From: Nitrospirillum iridis
GTDB taxonomy: Bacteria > Pseudomonadota > Alphaproteobacteria > Azospirillales > Azospirillaceae
Length of the DNA: 64,000 nt
NCBI RefSeq assembly: GCF_014205765.1
Contig: NZ_JACIIZ010000004.1
Coordinates: 408,101-472,100, forward strand
Reading direction: 5' to 3'
The notes beneath the pieces were generated by a model, which saw only the letters and a program-made list of their open reading frames with translations, was not told the DNA's origin and made no database searches. A program made the translations under genes and the position numbers. The stretch's first letter is position 1; every line of letters begins with the position of its first letter. Positions 62,552 through 64,000 of the stretch are shown here, one piece after another.

Positions 62552-64000
62552 ATGCTGATAGTGGAGACGATCGCGAAGATCCGGCGCGCCTATTTTGTTC
62601 AGCAGAAGCCGATCAAGGCGATCTGCCGTGAACTGGGTTTGTCGCGGAAGGTAGTCCGCAAGGTGCTTCGTTCGGAGGCGACGGAGTTCCGGTACGAGCG
62701 GACGGCGCAGCCCCAGCCGAAGATCGGCCCGTGGCGGGAACGGCTGGACGCGCTGCTATTGGCCAATGAGGCCAAGGCGGCGCGTGAGCGGCTGACGCTG
62801 GTGCGGATTTACGAGGAGTTGCGGGGCGCCGGGTACGACGGCAGTTATGACGCCGTGCGGCGCTACGCCCGTTCCTGGCAGAAGGGGCGCGGGGCGTCGC
62901 AGGCGGCTGCCTATGTGCCGTTGAGCTTTGCGCCGGGGGAGGCCTACCAGTTCGACTGGAGCCACGAGGTGGTGTTGATCGGCGGGGTGACGGTCACGGT
63001 GAAGGTGGCGCATGTCCGCCTGTGCCACAGCCGGATGCTGTTCGTGCGGGCATATCCGCGCGAGACGCAGGAGATGGTGTTCGACGCCCACGACCGGGCG
63101 TTCGCCTTCTTCAAGGGCACCTGCACACGCGGCATCTATGACAACATGAAGACGGCGGTGGACACGATCTTCGTGGGCAAGGAGCGGGCCTACAACCGGC
63201 GCTTCCAGCAGATGTGCAGCCATTACCTGGTGGAGCCGGTGGCCTGCACCCCGGCGGCGGGATGGGAGAAGGGGCAGGTGGAGAACCAGGTGGGCCTGGT
63301 GCGGGAACGGTTCTTCACGCCGCGCCTGCGGGTGGCGAGCTACGAGGAACTGAACGGCTGGCTGCTGGACCAGTGCATCGCCTATGCCAAGGCGCATCGG
63401 CATCCCGAGCAGCGGGACCGCACCGTCTGGGAGATGTTCGAGGCGGAACGGCCCAGCCTGGTGGGTTATGCCGGGCGGTTCGACGGCTTCCACGCCACCC
63501 CGGCGTCAGTGTCCAAGACGTGCCTGGTGCGGTTCGACCACAACAAGTACTCGGTGGCGGCCAAGGCGGTGGGGCGCCCGGTGGAAGTGCGGGCCTATGC
63601 CGACCGGATCGAACTGCGCCAGGACGGCCAGGTGGTGGGGACGCACGCGCGCTGCTTCGGCCGCGACCGCACTGTCTACGATCCCTGGCACTATGTGCCT
63701 GTGCTGGCGCGCAAGCCGGGGGCCCTGCGCAACGGCGCCCCCTTCAAGGATTGGGTGCTGCCCACGGCGCTGGACCGGGTGCGGCGCAAACTGACGGGCA
63801 GCGACGACGGCGACCGGCAGATGGTCGACATCCTGACGGCGGTGCTGAGCGACGGCCTCCCGGCGGTGGAGGCGGCCTGTGCCGAGGCGTTGCGCGAGAA
63901 CGTCCATTCCGCCGCCGTCGTCCTCAACATCCTGGCCCGGCGGCGGGAAGCGGCGGCGCCGGCGCCCATCCGGACGCCCGCCACGCTGATGCTGCACCAC
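62552..64000 (+). CDS. istA: IS21 transposase IstA, C-terminus outside the window
   Basis: 483 residues visible with no stop before the window end. N-terminal helix-turn-helix (IKAICRELGLSRKVVRKVLR, about 21-40), DDE core with Asp in YQFDWSHEV (D135), Asp in RGIYDNMKTAV (D197) and Glu in WEKGQVENQ (E244). All three catalytic residues are present, so the enzyme looks intact so far. ATG at 62552 with GGGAG upstream; in-frame ATGs at 62525 and 62531 are possible. Confidence 0.93.
   Translation, partial: MLIVETIAKIRRAYFVQQKPIKAICRELGLSRKVVRKVLRSEATEFRYERTAQPQPKIGPWRERLDALLLANEAKAARERLTLVRIYEELRGAGYDGSYDAVRRYARSWQKGRGASQAAAYVPLSFAPGEAYQFDWSHEVVLIGGVTVTVKVAHVRLCHSRMLFVRAYPRETQEMVFDAHDRAFAFFKGTCTRGIYDNMKTAVDTIFVGKERAYNRRFQQMCSHYLVEPVACTPAAGWEKGQVENQVGLVRERFFTPRLRVASYEELNGWLLDQCIAYAKAHRHPEQRDRTVWEMFEAERPSLVGYAGRFDGFHATPASVSKTCLVRFDHNKYSVAAKAVGRPVEVRAYADRIELRQDGQVVGTHARCFGRDRTVYDPWHYVPVLARKPGALRNGAPFKDWVLPTALDRVRRKLTGSDDGDRQMVDILTAVLSDGLPAVEAACAEALRENVHSAAVVLNILARRREAAAPAPIRTPATLMLHH

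Larger units (their letters stand above)
62438..64000 (+). mobile_element. IS21-family insertion sequence, left part (runs off the window)
   Basis: Begins with TGTGAATCGGCGTGGAATAA at 62438, followed by an imperfect repeat of that end, then istA. IS21 elements have such multiple terminal repeats. The istB gene and right end lie beyond the window. It sits 70 nt after the LysR stop. Confidence 0.85.

Overview
The window is high-GC, gene-dense chromosomal DNA of an alphaproteobacterium. The markers are PopZ, a MucR/Ros-type regulator, TrmFO, a Mth938/NDUFAF3-type protein, and flagellar genes behind -24/-12 (sigma-54) promoters. The mix (Entner-Doudoroff genes, TonB receptor with FecI/FecR, very large FlgE and FlgL) fits a Rhodospirillales/Azospirillaceae-like organism, but that placement is inference. 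No rRNA, CRISPR array or replication origin was seen.

Layout. 1-8.9 kb: truncated APC permease, a degenerate FadJ-like protein, then a FecI sigma / FecR / TonB-transducer module whose sigma and receptor genes share a near-identical promoter, followed by two divergent small lipoprotein genes. 8.9-18.9 kb: zwf-edd-eda, a succinate-semialdehyde-type dehydrogenase, a SulP transporter, glmU and gph. 19-28.2 kb: an unknown membrane protein, a lipoprotein, valS, popZ, tolC, an atypical isoaspartate-methyltransferase homologue, tRNA-Cys, a Nudix protein and tRNA-Asn. 28.2-29.5 kb: a graveyard of transposase pieces (IS630, IS256) and a broken TonB receptor just after tRNA-Asn. 29.5-38 kb: a small secreted protein, an HEXXH protein, and flagellar flgE and flgK-flgL-orfX. 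38-44.2 kb: tatABC, then serS-surE-pcm-nlpD with overlapping ends.

44.3-52.6 kb: a methyltransferase of lower GC, trmFO, two divergent genes with the squalene/phytoene synthase fold but altered catalytic motifs, sodB, an NDUFAF3-like gene, yajC without secDF, a DUF815-type ATPase, and mucR. 52.8-59.8 kb: an orphan TorT-like binding protein, a DUF1800/DUF1501 pair with a Tat signal, and an HD protein coupled to a TPR/glycosyltransferase-like protein. 60.1-62.4 kb: hemerythrin + SDR divergent from a LysR regulator. 62.4 kb to the end: an IS21-family element running off the window.

Most promising leads: (1) the autoregulated ECF promoter pair; (2) NDUFAF6-like and NDUFAF3-like genes close together with a second degenerate prenyl-synthase-fold protein; (3) a FadJ-like protein that has lost recognisable catalytic residues of both half-enzymes; (4) a repeat domain apparently shared by the oversized FlgE and FlgL; (5) a plus-strand terminator between flagellar operons with no gene in front of it.
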